From NCBI RefSeq assembly GCF_032917945.1, contig NZ_CP136624.1, forward strand, positions 2,294,001 to 2,358,000: 64,000 nt of DNA, read 5' to 3'. The notes under the pieces were generated by a model. That model searched no databases. It saw nothing but the letters and a program-made list of their open reading frames with translations, and was not told the DNA's origin. Source of the stretch: Bradyrhizobium sp. sBnM-33 (GTDB lineage Bacteria > Pseudomonadota > Alphaproteobacteria > Rhizobiales > Xanthobacteraceae). Positions 37,205-46,155 of the stretch are shown here, piece after piece. Numbering within the stretch: the first letter of the stretch is position 1; each line of letters begins with the position of its first letter. The position numbers were made by a program, and so were the translations under genes.

Positions 37205-37407
37205 ATGGGAACGCATCTTTCCCTCGCTAGCTGGGCACGACCCGTTACGGGCTAACACAGACATCTCCGATTTCTCTATTCCTACGTGAAAAACATAGTG
37301 GTCTATGTTTGCGTACTTGTGTGGGGGCTCCAGTGCTAAAAAAATCGGTCGTAGCAATATCTAGAGACAAATCTAATTTTGCGCGGCGACGGCCATCCGG
37401 CAGATTG

Positions 37408-38946
37408 ATGGCATCGCGATGGATCGCGACTAGCGCCTTGGTCGGTTGTGCATTTTCGTATTCACCTTCCATCGCTCATGCCGAGTCATTGGACGATCTA
37501 AGGCAAGAGCTGAGACGTCTGCAGGCTCGCGTTCATTCACTTGAGGCTACCGAACAGACGGGGGCCCGCAACGATCGTGCAGCGGCTAAGGCGGCAAAAC
37601 TGGCACAAAAGGAGGCAGAGGAGGCGAGGGCACACGCGGAGGAGGCGCGACTGCAGGCTGAAGCCGCTCGTGCGAAGGCGCAAGCAGCGCAGAATGGGGC
37701 AGATCCATTGCAAGGAAGCTTCCCCGGGAGCATGCGAATTCCGGGAACTGACACGTCCTTCAAACTTTACGGCTTTGCAAAGCTCCATCTCTATGGAGAT
37801 CTCGGGCCGCGCAACAGATCTGACACAATTGCACTTCCGTCCATTCCGCTATCGAATGGGGCGCTGGGCGCTCGAACACCAGGAGATGTTGCTGCTGGCG
37901 CTCGATATTCTCGAGTGAATCTTGATGTAAGGACGCCGATTAGCGAAAGCTTTGGAACTGTACGTACCTTCTTCGAGGTTGATTTCGCGGGGCAGTCTGA
38001 TCTTACGAGTCAGACAACTGCATCGAGTTTCAATACAAGGCTTAGGCAAGCGTTTGGAGAATTTGGAAAGGCTGATGCTTGGGGCTCCATAGTTGCGGGG
38101 CAAACCTACTCGCTCTACAGCGAATCAACACTCAACCCGCTACGCAGCGTCTCTGATTGGACCATGCCGGCAACTAGCTCCGTCCGCCAGGCAGCGGTTC
38201 AATACAGCAAGAGCTTTGGATCGACGACGCTTAGTGTGGGCTTGGAGAATCCGTATTATGACGTCATAAGCACCGCTGGAACGAGCTATCCCGATTCTAA
38301 CGGTGGCGCGGGCTTTAGCCTGAGTGGGGCTCCAGATGTTACCGCGAGAGTCCTGTGGCGCGGAGAGAGCGGGTTCTTCGCCCTGCGAGGCATGGTTCGA
38401 AATATCGAGATCAACAATGAGGCTGCTGTTCCTGCGCAACGATATGACGCGTCTACTTTGGGCTATGGCATTGGCGCGAGCGGTGCGCTCAACCTTTTGG
38501 ATAAGCGTCTTACACTGTTTGCGACGGCAAACCATGGATCCGGTATCGGTCGTTATCTTAGCACGGTCAGTACAGGAGTTGGCGCCGTAACCAACTTTGG
38601 CCTGTCCGGCGTAACGGCCCAAAGGGCTCAAATTGATACGGTAACAGCGACGGCTGGCCTTGTTGGGCTGCAGTATAAGTTCCTTCCAAATCTACAGAGT
38701 AATGCCATTGTTGCAGCCGCCAGCCTCAACTATCCCAACTATGTCACCCAATTCACCACAACCTCGAGTGTGATCAACAGGAGCTTGTGGGCCACAAGTG
38801 TCAATCTGATCTACAGCCCTGTGCCATCCGTTGACCTCGGGATCGAGTATCTACATGGATCGCGCATGCTGTTGGTTACCGACGCGAACGGCGTTGTGGG
38901 TGGAACAGCTGACCGTATTCAGGGCATGGTGCTTGTTCGTTTCTAA
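37408..38946 (+). CDS. DcaP-like trimeric outer-membrane porin
   Basis: 512 residues from ATG 37408. Signal peptide MASRWIATSALVGCAFSYSPS with cleavage after AHA. Then a coiled coil (about 25-95, Ala/Glu/Arg-rich heptads such as EEARAHAEEARLQAEAARAK), then a beta-barrel of alternating strands ending in VRF, the C-terminal Phe typical of porins. DcaP-type porins admit small negatively charged compounds such as dicarboxylates, which would suit an anionic phosphonate. A hairpin terminator follows 30 bp after the stop. It probably belonged with the importer operon now deleted upstream. The frame is open to 37309, but the later ATG gives the clean signal peptide. Confidence 0.85.
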   Translation: MASRWIATSALVGCAFSYSPSIAHAESLDDLRQELRRLQARVHSLEATEQTGARNDRAAAKAAKLAQKEAEEARAHAEEARLQAEAARAKAQAAQNGADPLQGSFPGSMRIPGTDTSFKLYGFAKLHLYGDLGPRNRSDTIALPSIPLSNGALGARTPGDVAAGARYSRVNLDVRTPISESFGTVRTFFEVDFAGQSDLTSQTTASSFNTRLRQAFGEFGKADAWGSIVAGQTYSLYSESTLNPLRSVSDWTMPATSSVRQAAVQYSKSFGSTTLSVGLENPYYDVISTAGTSYPDSNGGAGFSLSGAPDVTARVLWRGESGFFALRGMVRNIEINNEAAVPAQRYDASTLGYGIGASGALNLLDKRLTLFATANHGSGIGRYLSTVSTGVGAVTNFGLSGVTAQRAQIDTVTATAGLVGLQYKFLPNLQSNAIVAAASLNYPNYVTQFTTTSSVINRSLWATSVNLIYSPVPSVDLGIEYLHGSRMLLVTDANGVVGGTADRIQGMVLVRF

Positions 38947-38976
38947 CCGAACGTTTCTGGCTGAGCACACAACAGA

Positions 38977-39000
38977 AACGCTCTCTTACGAGAGAGCGTT
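38977..39000. terminator. Hairpin after the porin gene
   Basis: Perfect 10-bp stem AACGCTCTCT / AGAGAGCGTT with loop TACG, 30 bp after the porin stop. No long T run, so termination strength is uncertain. It lies between convergent genes. Confidence 0.65.
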
Positions 39001-39254
39001 GTCAACAAGGACAAGCAATGGGATGGTCAATGACAGGGTCTGGAGAAGGCTTGCCGAGGAGACCGAAATAGGTCCTTGTCGTCCAAATAGAGGATGGGAC
39101 GAAACGTTTGTTCGTTGTAGCCAAATTAATATTCGATTGTTTGAGGCTGTTACCGCAATACGCTGCGACCCTGGAATAGCGGTCTTCCCTTGGCGTCAAC
39201 TGTCAAGGCATCGTTTCCATAACGGGTTCGTTCAACGATGGCGCAGTAATGGTA

Positions 39255-40127
39255 TCACCGTAGAAACCGAGCTTCGTCCTCTTTGACTGCTTCCATCCTC
39301 TGCAGCCGGAAAATTTCCTCTACCGGCACAATGTCGCGGTCGATGTGGTGGATGCCACCGTCAGCGCGGATGCGGGCAAAGACGTCCTTCATCGCGGTGA
39401 CAGCGGCCCGGATTGCATGATTGCCATAGATCACCATGCCGATTTTGCCAAGCGCGCGGATGCGCGGTTCGGTCATTTGCGGATAAGCGGTCGGTACGAT
39501 GACAATCGGAGCATTGCCGTCCCATGCGCGGACAAAACTCTCCACCTCATCCGGCGTCCTATGCTTTGAGTGGATCAGGATCATGTCCGCGCCAGCTTCC
39601 TCATAGGCCGCAGCCCGCCTCAGGGCCTCGGCCTCTCCAAGCCCGGCGATCAGCGCTTCAGTGCGTGCAATGACGAGGAAGTCCGGGTCCGAGCGCGTCG
39701 TCACGGCCGCGCGGACCTTGCCCGCGAACTCCTCCGTTCGGACCAGGTCCTGGCGGCCATCTGCGATGAGGCTCGTGACCTTCGGAAAGGTCTTGTCCTC
39801 TATGACGATCGCCGCGGCGCCGGCGCGCTCGTATTGCTTCAAGGCATGGATCACATTGATTGCGTTGCCGAAGCCAGTGTCAATATCAGCGACGATCGGA
39901 AGCGATGAATGCTCGGCCATCGCACGGACCATGTCCAGGTGCTGAGTCATGGAGATAAGGCTCACGTCGGGCAGACCATAAAGAGCGGAGAGTTCGAAGC
40001 CGGACGCCCAGATCCCATCGAAGCCGGCTTCGCCGGCTAGGATCGCCGACAGGGGGCTATGCGCCGCCATGATGTGCACCAGGTCTCGCTCGGCCATGCG
40101 GGCGCGGAGACGTGCTGCACTCGTCAT
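39255..40127 (-). CDS. palA: Phosphonopyruvate hydrolase 2
   Basis: 290 residues from ATG 40127 (the frame extends to 40199, but this start gives the exact family length and aligns with copy 1). The motif is VIEDKTFPKVTSLIADGRQ, again Thr where PEP mutase has Asn, so phosphonopyruvate hydrolase is favoured. It is clearly diverged from copy 1, so this is not a recent duplication. Downstream of LysR 2 on the same strand; no aminotransferase is between them. The enzyme would release phosphate and pyruvate from phosphonopyruvate in the cytoplasm. Confidence 0.82.
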   Translation of the reverse strand: MTSAARLRARMAERDLVHIMAAHSPLSAILAGEAGFDGIWASGFELSALYGLPDVSLISMTQHLDMVRAMAEHSSLPIVADIDTGFGNAINVIHALKQYERAGAAAIVIEDKTFPKVTSLIADGRQDLVRTEEFAGKVRAAVTTRSDPDFLVIARTEALIAGLGEAEALRRAAAYEEAGADMILIHSKHRTPDEVESFVRAWDGNAPIVIVPTAYPQMTEPRIRALGKIGMVIYGNHAIRAAVTAMKDVFARIRADGGIHHIDRDIVPVEEIFRLQRMEAVKEDEARFLR

Positions 40128-40283
40128 CCCGGCGGCTCCGGACGTGAGGTTGGCGTTGAGGCTATTTTGTAGCATTCTGTGTTGCAAACGAATGGACAAT
40201 CGCTGTCACTGTATTCAGCTATTGAGTGCGCCATCAAATGCATTGATCGAATTTTTGAAACATTTCGATAGCCTGATGCGATG

Positions 40284-41188
40284 TTAAGTAGCTTCCGGAA
40301 GGGCGGCCTTTTTACAAAGGCGAGCTAGCCACCGGCAAAAAGCACGAGCGATTTCAGGATTGTCACTGCGGTCCACCGCATGGGCCCTTGCATGCCGCTG
40401 GAAGTACGCGATCCTAGTATCACATGTAAAACGCCCCCGCGCACCAGATCGCTGACAATAATTTCGGGCGCTACCAGAAGGCATTTTCCAGTCATGACCG
40501 CCGGTAGAGCAAGATAATTGTGATCATATCGCGCTCCCGACTTTATGTCCTTTGAGGTCAGGTTCATCGCCCGCAGCCATGTCGGCAGTATGTCGGGCCG
40601 GGATGTGATGTTCAGAATCGGCATTGAGCGAACAACTGAGAGACTTTTTCCCCCTACGTGATTTGGAGAGCCCACACACACGAGTTGCTCGTTGTAGAGT
40701 TCCCAATCGTCGGCCGGTTCGATGATGGAAAGATCGCGTGTAATTAAGATGTCGAAATCGTCGGAGGATGTCGGCAGGGACAGCGAACTAATCACGTCCA
40801 CGATTACGCCGCCCGTTTCAGCGGAGAATGCTTGGAGATTCGGAATCAGAAGAGAGTAGGCGAAGGTCGAGAGCGACGTACGGACCACAAGCCGATTGGC
40901 TTCCGGCCGTTTCCGCCGGCGCATTCTTTTGGCGGTGAAGCACACCGTATCCAGCGGTTCGGCGACTGTGTTTGCAAAAAGCCTTCCGAACTCCGTCAAT
41001 TCGCTTCGCCTACCGCGTCGTTTCATGAGGTCTGTGCCCAGATACTCTTGCAGCACGGCGAGGTAGCGGCTGACCGAGCTCTGTGTCGTTCCCAACGCGC
41101 TAGCCGCGCGCGTTACGCTTCCTTCGCGGGCGATCATCACGAACGCCCGGATCGCGTTGAGCGGAACTTCATCGTCTTCGGTAGGCAT
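40284..41188 (-). pseudogene. LysR-family regulator 2, C-terminal frameshift
   Basis: Very similar to LysR 1 (29753-30661). A 4-bp deletion near 40390 (GGCCCTTGC where copy 1 has GGCCCGATATTGC) shifts the frame. The read-through product ends at 40325 with an unrelated 20-residue tail in place of VDRSDNPEIARAFCRWL, which is found in the next frame ending at 40284. The helix-turn-helix (SVTRAASALGTTQSSVSRYL) and most of the effector domain remain, so residual DNA binding is possible. Confidence 0.83.
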
Positions 41189-41258
41189 ATTCTATTCCGG
41201 CAACTTAGTGGATTCGCGGCCAGTTCTCACGGCGATCCATCGCCAAATCAGGATATTC

Positions 41259-41275
41259 CATCACATTATTCGATG
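41259..41275. promoter_or_regulatory. LysR-type operator box, copy 2
   Basis: CATCACATTATTCGATG: dyad CATC / GATG, T-N11-A. 71 bp upstream of LysR 2 and about 365 bp upstream of the divergent importer operon. Confidence 0.68.
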
Positions 41276-41391
41276 TATGTCACCGGACTGTTGCTTCCCA
41301 GCGATATCGCGTGGGCCGTGATCCTCTGCGTCGTGCCTCGGATGTCGATCCTGTCTTCGGCGCAAGAAACGAGTTCTGGAAGGATAGGGGC

Positions 41392-41643
41392 ATGACATTC
41401 CAAATTAAGGGGTTTGACTTACATCATTGCGGCCTCGTGCGGCCTGAAATGACGGCCGGTATTATTCGTCCTCATCGAATTGCGAGCACACGAAACGATC
41501 GTCGTGCGAACCGGCCGTGTGGAAGCCAGACGGCTGTTTCACTCCGTGCGATCACTCCTTCCTTCGTTGTTCGAGAGATAAGCCACAAGAAATCGTCTTT
41601 CGAAGCGGTCGCTTCTGAGAGGAAGCGGGAATCCGTCGAATGA
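41392..41643 (+). CDS. Possible small leader ORF before the importer
   Basis: 83 codons from ATG 41392 with AAGGATAGGGG upstream; its TGA overlaps the ATPase start (ATGA, 41640-41643). The same frame exists at 36907 in the related locus behind a similar ribosome site (AAGGACAGAGG), with shared residues (LHxCGxVxPExTA, RPHRIA, RRAxRPC). It matches no family I know. It could be a coupled leader peptide or only a conserved regulatory region. Confidence 0.35.
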   Translation: MTFQIKGFDLHHCGLVRPEMTAGIIRPHRIASTRNDRRANRPCGSQTAVSLRAITPSFVVREISHKKSSFEAVASERKRESVE

Positions 41644-42815
41644 GTGGAATTATCCTCAGAAACGTTCACAAATCATTCGGCCTCACCACTGTGCTGAACG
41701 ACGTCTCTCTGTCGATTGCAGATGGCGAGTTCCTGACGCTCCTTGGCCCGTCAGGTTGCGGAAAGTCAACGTTGTTGCGCATCCTCGCTGGACTTGAGCG
41801 TCAGGACGCGGGCAGCGTTGCGATCGGCGATCGTGTCGTGGATGGACTGCGTCCCAAGCGGCGAGACGTGGCGATGGTATTTCAGTCCTATGCGCTTTAT
41901 CCGCATATGACGGTCGCTGCGAATATGGCGCTTCCATTGCGGATGCGGCGACTGAATTCCTGGCAGCGTGTACCGCTGATCGGCCGGCGGCTGCCCGGCA
42001 CCAGCGGTGTCCGAAGTGCGATCGACATGGAGGTCGCCCGAACGGCGGAAGCGCTCGGAATTGCGCATCTATTGGATCGCAAGCCGGGCCAACTATCCGG
42101 CGGCCAACGCCAGCGCGTCGCCGTCGGCCGCGCCATGGTACGCCATCCGGCTGTGTTTCTGATGGACGAGCCGCTCAGCAATCTCGATGCTAAGCTGCGC
42201 GTCCAAATGCGCACCGAGATCAAGGAATTGCACCGGCGTCTGGGAGTGACATTCGTTTACGTCACGCACGACCAGGCGGAAGCGATGACACTCTCCGATC
42301 GAGTGGCCGTGATGCTCGATGGCAAACTGCTACAGATCGCACCACCGCGGGAGATCTATGCTGACCCCAGCGACCGGCAGGTTGCCGAATTCATTGGTTC
42401 ACCGAAGATCAACATGCTGAACGCCGTTGTGCGCGAATATGGAGAGATCGATGTAGCGGGCTCGATCCTTTCGGTTGCGTTTGAGATGCCGCTGGGTACC
42501 GAGCTCACCATCGGCATTCGCCCAGAGGCCTTCCAGTTTGCTGGCCACCCCGGACCAGGGGTGCTCACCGGGTCGGTGCGCATGGTGGAGCATATGGGCT
42601 CCGACATGTTCGTTTATCTCGACGTGGCCGGCGTTGAGCAACGATTGATAGTCCGGCTTTCGGCCGAGCGCGCGCCTCATATTGTTACGGGACAGACACT
42701 GCATGTCAGCGTCAGATCGGACCATGTGCTCCTTTTCGATCGTGACGGTCGCCGGGTTCGTCTGCAGCACGGGACAGGCGCTGCATCAGTTACACCGATC
42801 AGGGACTGGGCGTAA
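41640..42815 (+). CDS. ABC importer ATP-binding protein (CUT1/UgpC-MalK type)
   Basis: 391 residues. Walker A GPSGCGKST (about 37-45), signature LSGGQRQRVAVGRA, Walker B VFLMDEPLSNLDA, switch His in VTHDQAEAMT, then a C-terminal TOBE-like regulatory domain. A ~25-residue insert between Q-loop and signature (LNSWQRVPLIGRRLPG) is unusual for MalK relatives. First gene of a four-gene importer operon with 1-4 bp overlaps. Its placement opposite LysR 2 and phosphonopyruvate hydrolase suggests that it imports phosphonoalanine or a related C-P compound, although the sequence family is better known for sugars and glycerol phosphates. Confidence 0.92.
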   Translation: MSGIILRNVHKSFGLTTVLNDVSLSIADGEFLTLLGPSGCGKSTLLRILAGLERQDAGSVAIGDRVVDGLRPKRRDVAMVFQSYALYPHMTVAANMALPLRMRRLNSWQRVPLIGRRLPGTSGVRSAIDMEVARTAEALGIAHLLDRKPGQLSGGQRQRVAVGRAMVRHPAVFLMDEPLSNLDAKLRVQMRTEIKELHRRLGVTFVYVTHDQAEAMTLSDRVAVMLDGKLLQIAPPREIYADPSDRQVAEFIGSPKINMLNAVVREYGEIDVAGSILSVAFEMPLGTELTIGIRPEAFQFAGHPGPGVLTGSVRMVEHMGSDMFVYLDVAGVEQRLIVRLSAERAPHIVTGQTLHVSVRSDHVLLFDRDGRRVRLQHGTGAASVTPIRDWA

Positions 42816-43795
42816 TGAATGTCCGCCACTCTCTTATCAGTCGGACTGCGCACCCTTTGACGTCATCGGAAGAGGCCGCGGGGCCACCTCCATCGCGCGC
42901 CGGCTCGCCCGCACAAAGGCACGCGTTGAATGAGGCGCTCTGGGCTTGGGCACTCGCTGCGCCAGCCCTTACCTTCCTCATCCTGCTGTTCTTCCTGCCG
43001 GTCGCCGGAGTCTTTGTCATAGCGCTTACCGACTGGAAGTTCGGCGCCAGCTCTCTCTCCTTCGTCGGCTTCGCAAACTTTCACGAAATCATCTTCGATG
43101 AAGTTTTTCGAGCGTCACTCGTCAACACCGTCATCTACGTTCTGATTGTTGTTCCAGGAAGCGTTCTTGTCGGGCTTTTGATCGCGCTGCTGATAGAGAG
43201 CAGCGATTCCTGCCGCTCTCTTTACCGCGCCATCCATTTTCTGCCGTTCATGGCCACATTAGCTGCGATGGCGATCTCTTGGGAAGCCTTGCTCCATCCC
43301 ACTATTGGCCTTGTTAACCAGACCTTTGCCGCCCTTGGCATTCCAACAGCCAACTGGCTGCGCGACGAGAACACTGTCCTGCCGGTGCTCGCTGTCATCG
43401 GCATCTGGCAGAATCTCGGCTTCGCCATGGTGCTGTTCCTCGCCGGCCTCAAGAGCATTCCTCAGGACCTCTACGATGCGGCGGACGTCGACGGCGCCGA
43501 CCTCTGGCTCGACCGGATTCGCACCGTCACGCTGCCGATGCTGGGGCCGGTCTCGATGTTCGTCGTCATCGTCGTGGCGCTGAGGGCGTTCGAGGCCTTT
43601 GATACGATCCAGATCCTCACCCAGGGCGGGCCCGGTCACGCCTCCGAAGTGCTGCTCTACACGCTCTACCGCGAGAGCTTCGAATATCTGCGCACCGGAT
43701 ATGGCGCCGCCGTTGCCGTCGTCTTCCTCGCCATTGTTGTGACGCTTACCCTCGTCCAGGCTCGCGTCATGGACAGGAAGGTGTATTACCAATGA
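42815..43795 (+). CDS. ABC importer permease 1 (UgpA/MalF type)
   Basis: 326 residues, six predicted membrane helices after a ~40-residue cytoplasmic start. The EAA loop, which docks the ATPase, reads YDAADVDGADLWLDRIRTVTLP. ATG 42815 shares one base with the ATPase stop (TAATG). The inner-membrane channel is formed with permease 2. Confidence 0.93.
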   Translation: MNVRHSLISRTAHPLTSSEEAAGPPPSRAGSPAQRHALNEALWAWALAAPALTFLILLFFLPVAGVFVIALTDWKFGASSLSFVGFANFHEIIFDEVFRASLVNTVIYVLIVVPGSVLVGLLIALLIESSDSCRSLYRAIHFLPFMATLAAMAISWEALLHPTIGLVNQTFAALGIPTANWLRDENTVLPVLAVIGIWQNLGFAMVLFLAGLKSIPQDLYDAADVDGADLWLDRIRTVTLPMLGPVSMFVVIVVALRAFEAFDTIQILTQGGPGHASEVLLYTLYRESFEYLRTGYGAAVAVVFLAIVVTLTLVQARVMDRKVYYQ

Positions 43796-44640
43796 GTGCC
43801 ACCACCTCCAGCAACCGCCTGTCGCACCCGGCCGCCCTTCTTCGCCACGCCGTGTTGCTCGTCACCTGCGCCCTCATCCTCGTCCCATTCGTGTGGATGG
43901 CTTCGCTGTCAATCAAGCCGCCAAGCGAGATATTCCGGGCCAGCTTCTCCTTCTGGCCTGCTCAGTTCTACGGCGTCGAGAACTACACCAAGGCCCTGAC
44001 CGAAGCGCCGCTGCCGCGCTACATGGGCAACGGGGCGATCGTCTGCGCGATCATCCTGGCGCTCCAGATCCTCGTCTGCGCTCCTTGCGCCTATGCGCTC
44101 GCCAAGCTGCGGTTTCCCGGCCGCGACCTGCTCTTCGGCCTAGTGCTGATCGGCCTGCTGCTGCCGCATCAGGTGCTGTCGCTGCCGCTGTTCATCCTCG
44201 GCTACCGGCTCGGCATTCTCAACACCTATGCGGCGCTGGTCTTCCCCTATGTTGTCTCGCCCTTCGGCATCTTCTTGTTCCGACAGTTCTTCAAGACCAT
44301 TCCCGACGACGTGGTCCAAGCCGCGCGCCTCGACGGCCTTTCTGAACTCGCCATCGTCTGGAGGATCATGGTGCCGATGGCGCTGCCGGCGGTCATCGCC
44401 TTCTCGATTTTCTCGGTGGTCAGCCACTGGAACGATCTCTTCTGGCCGCTGATCGCGGTGCGAGACCAGTCTCTGATGCCGCCTCCGCTTGGCATCATGG
44501 CCTTCAAGAACGAGGAGGCCGGCAACGATTACGGCCCACTCATGGCGGCATCCACCCTCGTTGTTATGCCCCTCGTCGTCGCCTTTCTGGCCGCCCAGCG
44601 CTGGTTCGTCGAAGGACTAAGCGGCGGAGCCGTAAAGTGA
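43792..44640 (+). CDS. ABC importer permease 2 (UgpE/MalG type)
   Basis: 282 residues, six membrane helices. The EAA loop reads VVQAARLDGLSELAIVWRIM. ATGA overlap with permease 1. Ends with the usual short cytoplasmic tail (FVEGLSGGAVK). Confidence 0.93.
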   Translation: MSATTSSNRLSHPAALLRHAVLLVTCALILVPFVWMASLSIKPPSEIFRASFSFWPAQFYGVENYTKALTEAPLPRYMGNGAIVCAIILALQILVCAPCAYALAKLRFPGRDLLFGLVLIGLLLPHQVLSLPLFILGYRLGILNTYAALVFPYVVSPFGIFLFRQFFKTIPDDVVQAARLDGLSELAIVWRIMVPMALPAVIAFSIFSVVSHWNDLFWPLIAVRDQSLMPPPLGIMAFKNEEAGNDYGPLMAASTLVVMPLVVAFLAAQRWFVEGLSGGAVK

Positions 44641-44672
44641 ACTGCCGAATCCAATGGAAAGGAAGCCGCCCC

Positions 44673-45941
44673 ATGAATTCTTTCAAGCGAATGATTTGCA
44701 GCATCGCTTTCACCGCAGCCTTGCTCGGCGCGAACGCTGCATTTTCCGAAACATTGGAAATTGCTGCCGGAAGCGACAATACGAAGTTGTTGGAGGCAAT
44801 CGGGGCTGCCTTCGAAGCCGCCAATCCCGGCGTCAAGGTGAACGTTCCTCCGGGGCCACGCAGCTATGACGATCTTGCTCAGGACCTTCTGCGCCGTCAA
44901 ACGGTCGGTCAGGTGCTACCGGATCTGTTGGTGGTTGGTAGCAATCAGCGCCTCTATGCAGACCGGGGGCTGGCTGTACCGCTCGATCCCCTCCTTGCTG
45001 CCAATCCGGATCTCGAACTCGCCAAGGCTTCTCCGATCGTGCGCGAGAAGGGGCGGGTTGGAGAGGCGATTTTTGGTGCTGCTCTGGGCGTTTCGGCGCC
45101 TGTCGTGATGTTTAATTCAGAGCTCGTCCGCAAAGCAGGCGGGGATCCGAACGCACTGCCAGAGGATTGGGATGGGATTCTCAGTCTGGCCAAACAAATA
45201 GATCGGCTCGGCCCCCCGGTGGTCGGCGGTTTCATCGAAGCAGATACGTCCGGTGCGTTTACCTTTCTATTTCTTCTCCAGTCGCAGGGCGGAAGTGTAA
45301 TGGACAAGGCTGAAACCAAGCTGCAGATCGACACGCCCGAAGGGCTACGGGCGTTAACGGTTCTGAAGCGCTTCGGTGAGGCGGGGCAGGCAAAGGCCGC
45401 GATGACGCGGGATCAGGCGCGTCAGGCATTCGGTGCGGGAACGATCGGTATTCTCGTCGGCACTAGCTCGACGATCACCGTGGCCGAGAAAGCTGCTGGT
45501 AATCGCTTCACGGTGGTCGCCATGCCTTTGCCCGTCAAACCGGGCGTTGGAACGGTTCCGACCTCCGGTCCCGTAGCATCCATTCTGAAGACGACGCCGG
45601 CCAAACAAAAACTTGCTCTGAAGTTCATCGATTTCGCCCTGGGACCGAAGGGCCAGCAGATCGTTGCCGAAAGCAGCGGATACTATCCTGCTAACCAGCG
45701 GGCCATCGATGCGTCCCATGAACTCAAGGCCCGGATTGCCAACCGCCCGAATGCTCAAGCAGTTTTCGCCAATTTCGCCGTTGCAACCGGCTGGTACACC
45801 CCGCCAGGCGCCCAAGCGGCGCGGATCCCGACGATCGTCAACAACCATCTGCTTCAGGTCGTGACCCTGAAGGAGGCTCCGGAAGACGCCGCAAAAGCCT
45901 TGACGAAGGAAATCGAGCCCTTGGTGCGGGGCACCAACTGA
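44673..45941 (+). CDS. ABC importer solute-binding protein (UgpB-like family)
   Basis: 422 residues with signal peptide MNSFKRMICSIAFTAALLGA, cleavage near AFS, so periplasmic. Family 1 extracellular solute-binding fold: EIAAGSDNTKLLEAIGAAFE, then a hinge, ALGVSAPVVMFNSELVRKAG, and the C-terminal lobe. ATG 44673 is preferred over the coupled GTG 44637 because it has GGAAAGGAAG upstream and starts the signal peptide. Substrate by context could be a phosphonate; glycerol-phosphate-type or sugar ligands cannot be excluded. Confidence 0.9.
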   Translation: MNSFKRMICSIAFTAALLGANAAFSETLEIAAGSDNTKLLEAIGAAFEAANPGVKVNVPPGPRSYDDLAQDLLRRQTVGQVLPDLLVVGSNQRLYADRGLAVPLDPLLAANPDLELAKASPIVREKGRVGEAIFGAALGVSAPVVMFNSELVRKAGGDPNALPEDWDGILSLAKQIDRLGPPVVGGFIEADTSGAFTFLFLLQSQGGSVMDKAETKLQIDTPEGLRALTVLKRFGEAGQAKAAMTRDQARQAFGAGTIGILVGTSSTITVAEKAAGNRFTVVAMPLPVKPGVGTVPTSGPVASILKTTPAKQKLALKFIDFALGPKGQQIVAESSGYYPANQRAIDASHELKARIANRPNAQAVFANFAVATGWYTPPGAQAARIPTIVNNHLLQVVTLKEAPEDAAKALTKEIEPLVRGTN

Positions 45942-46148
45942 GGAATTTGCGCAAGCGAACACGACGCGGGCGAGGTCGTGTTCGGCTCCTAGTCAGGGAT
46001 TGCAGAGAATGTACCTTGCCCGCGGCTTACGACTCCAAGCGAGAGCGAGTGTTTCTGAGGATCCCGAGTGAGCTTGACACTCGATCGACGTTGCCACGAG
46101 ACATCGATTCCAGCTGTCCAAAATTGGGTGCAGAGCGATCGTCAGTTA
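45942..46148. other. Intergenic before IS481
   Basis: 207 bp, no gene or clear terminator seen. Confidence 0.4.
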
Positions 46149-46155
46149 AGTTACT

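Noticed and set aside
31075..40127. PEP mutase assignment for the genes at 31075 and 39255
   Set aside because: Thr replaces the mutase Asn in the EDKxxPKxNS motif, length is 290 residues, and LysR/aminotransferase context fits phosphonopyruvate hydrolase. The true mutase type is at 63431.
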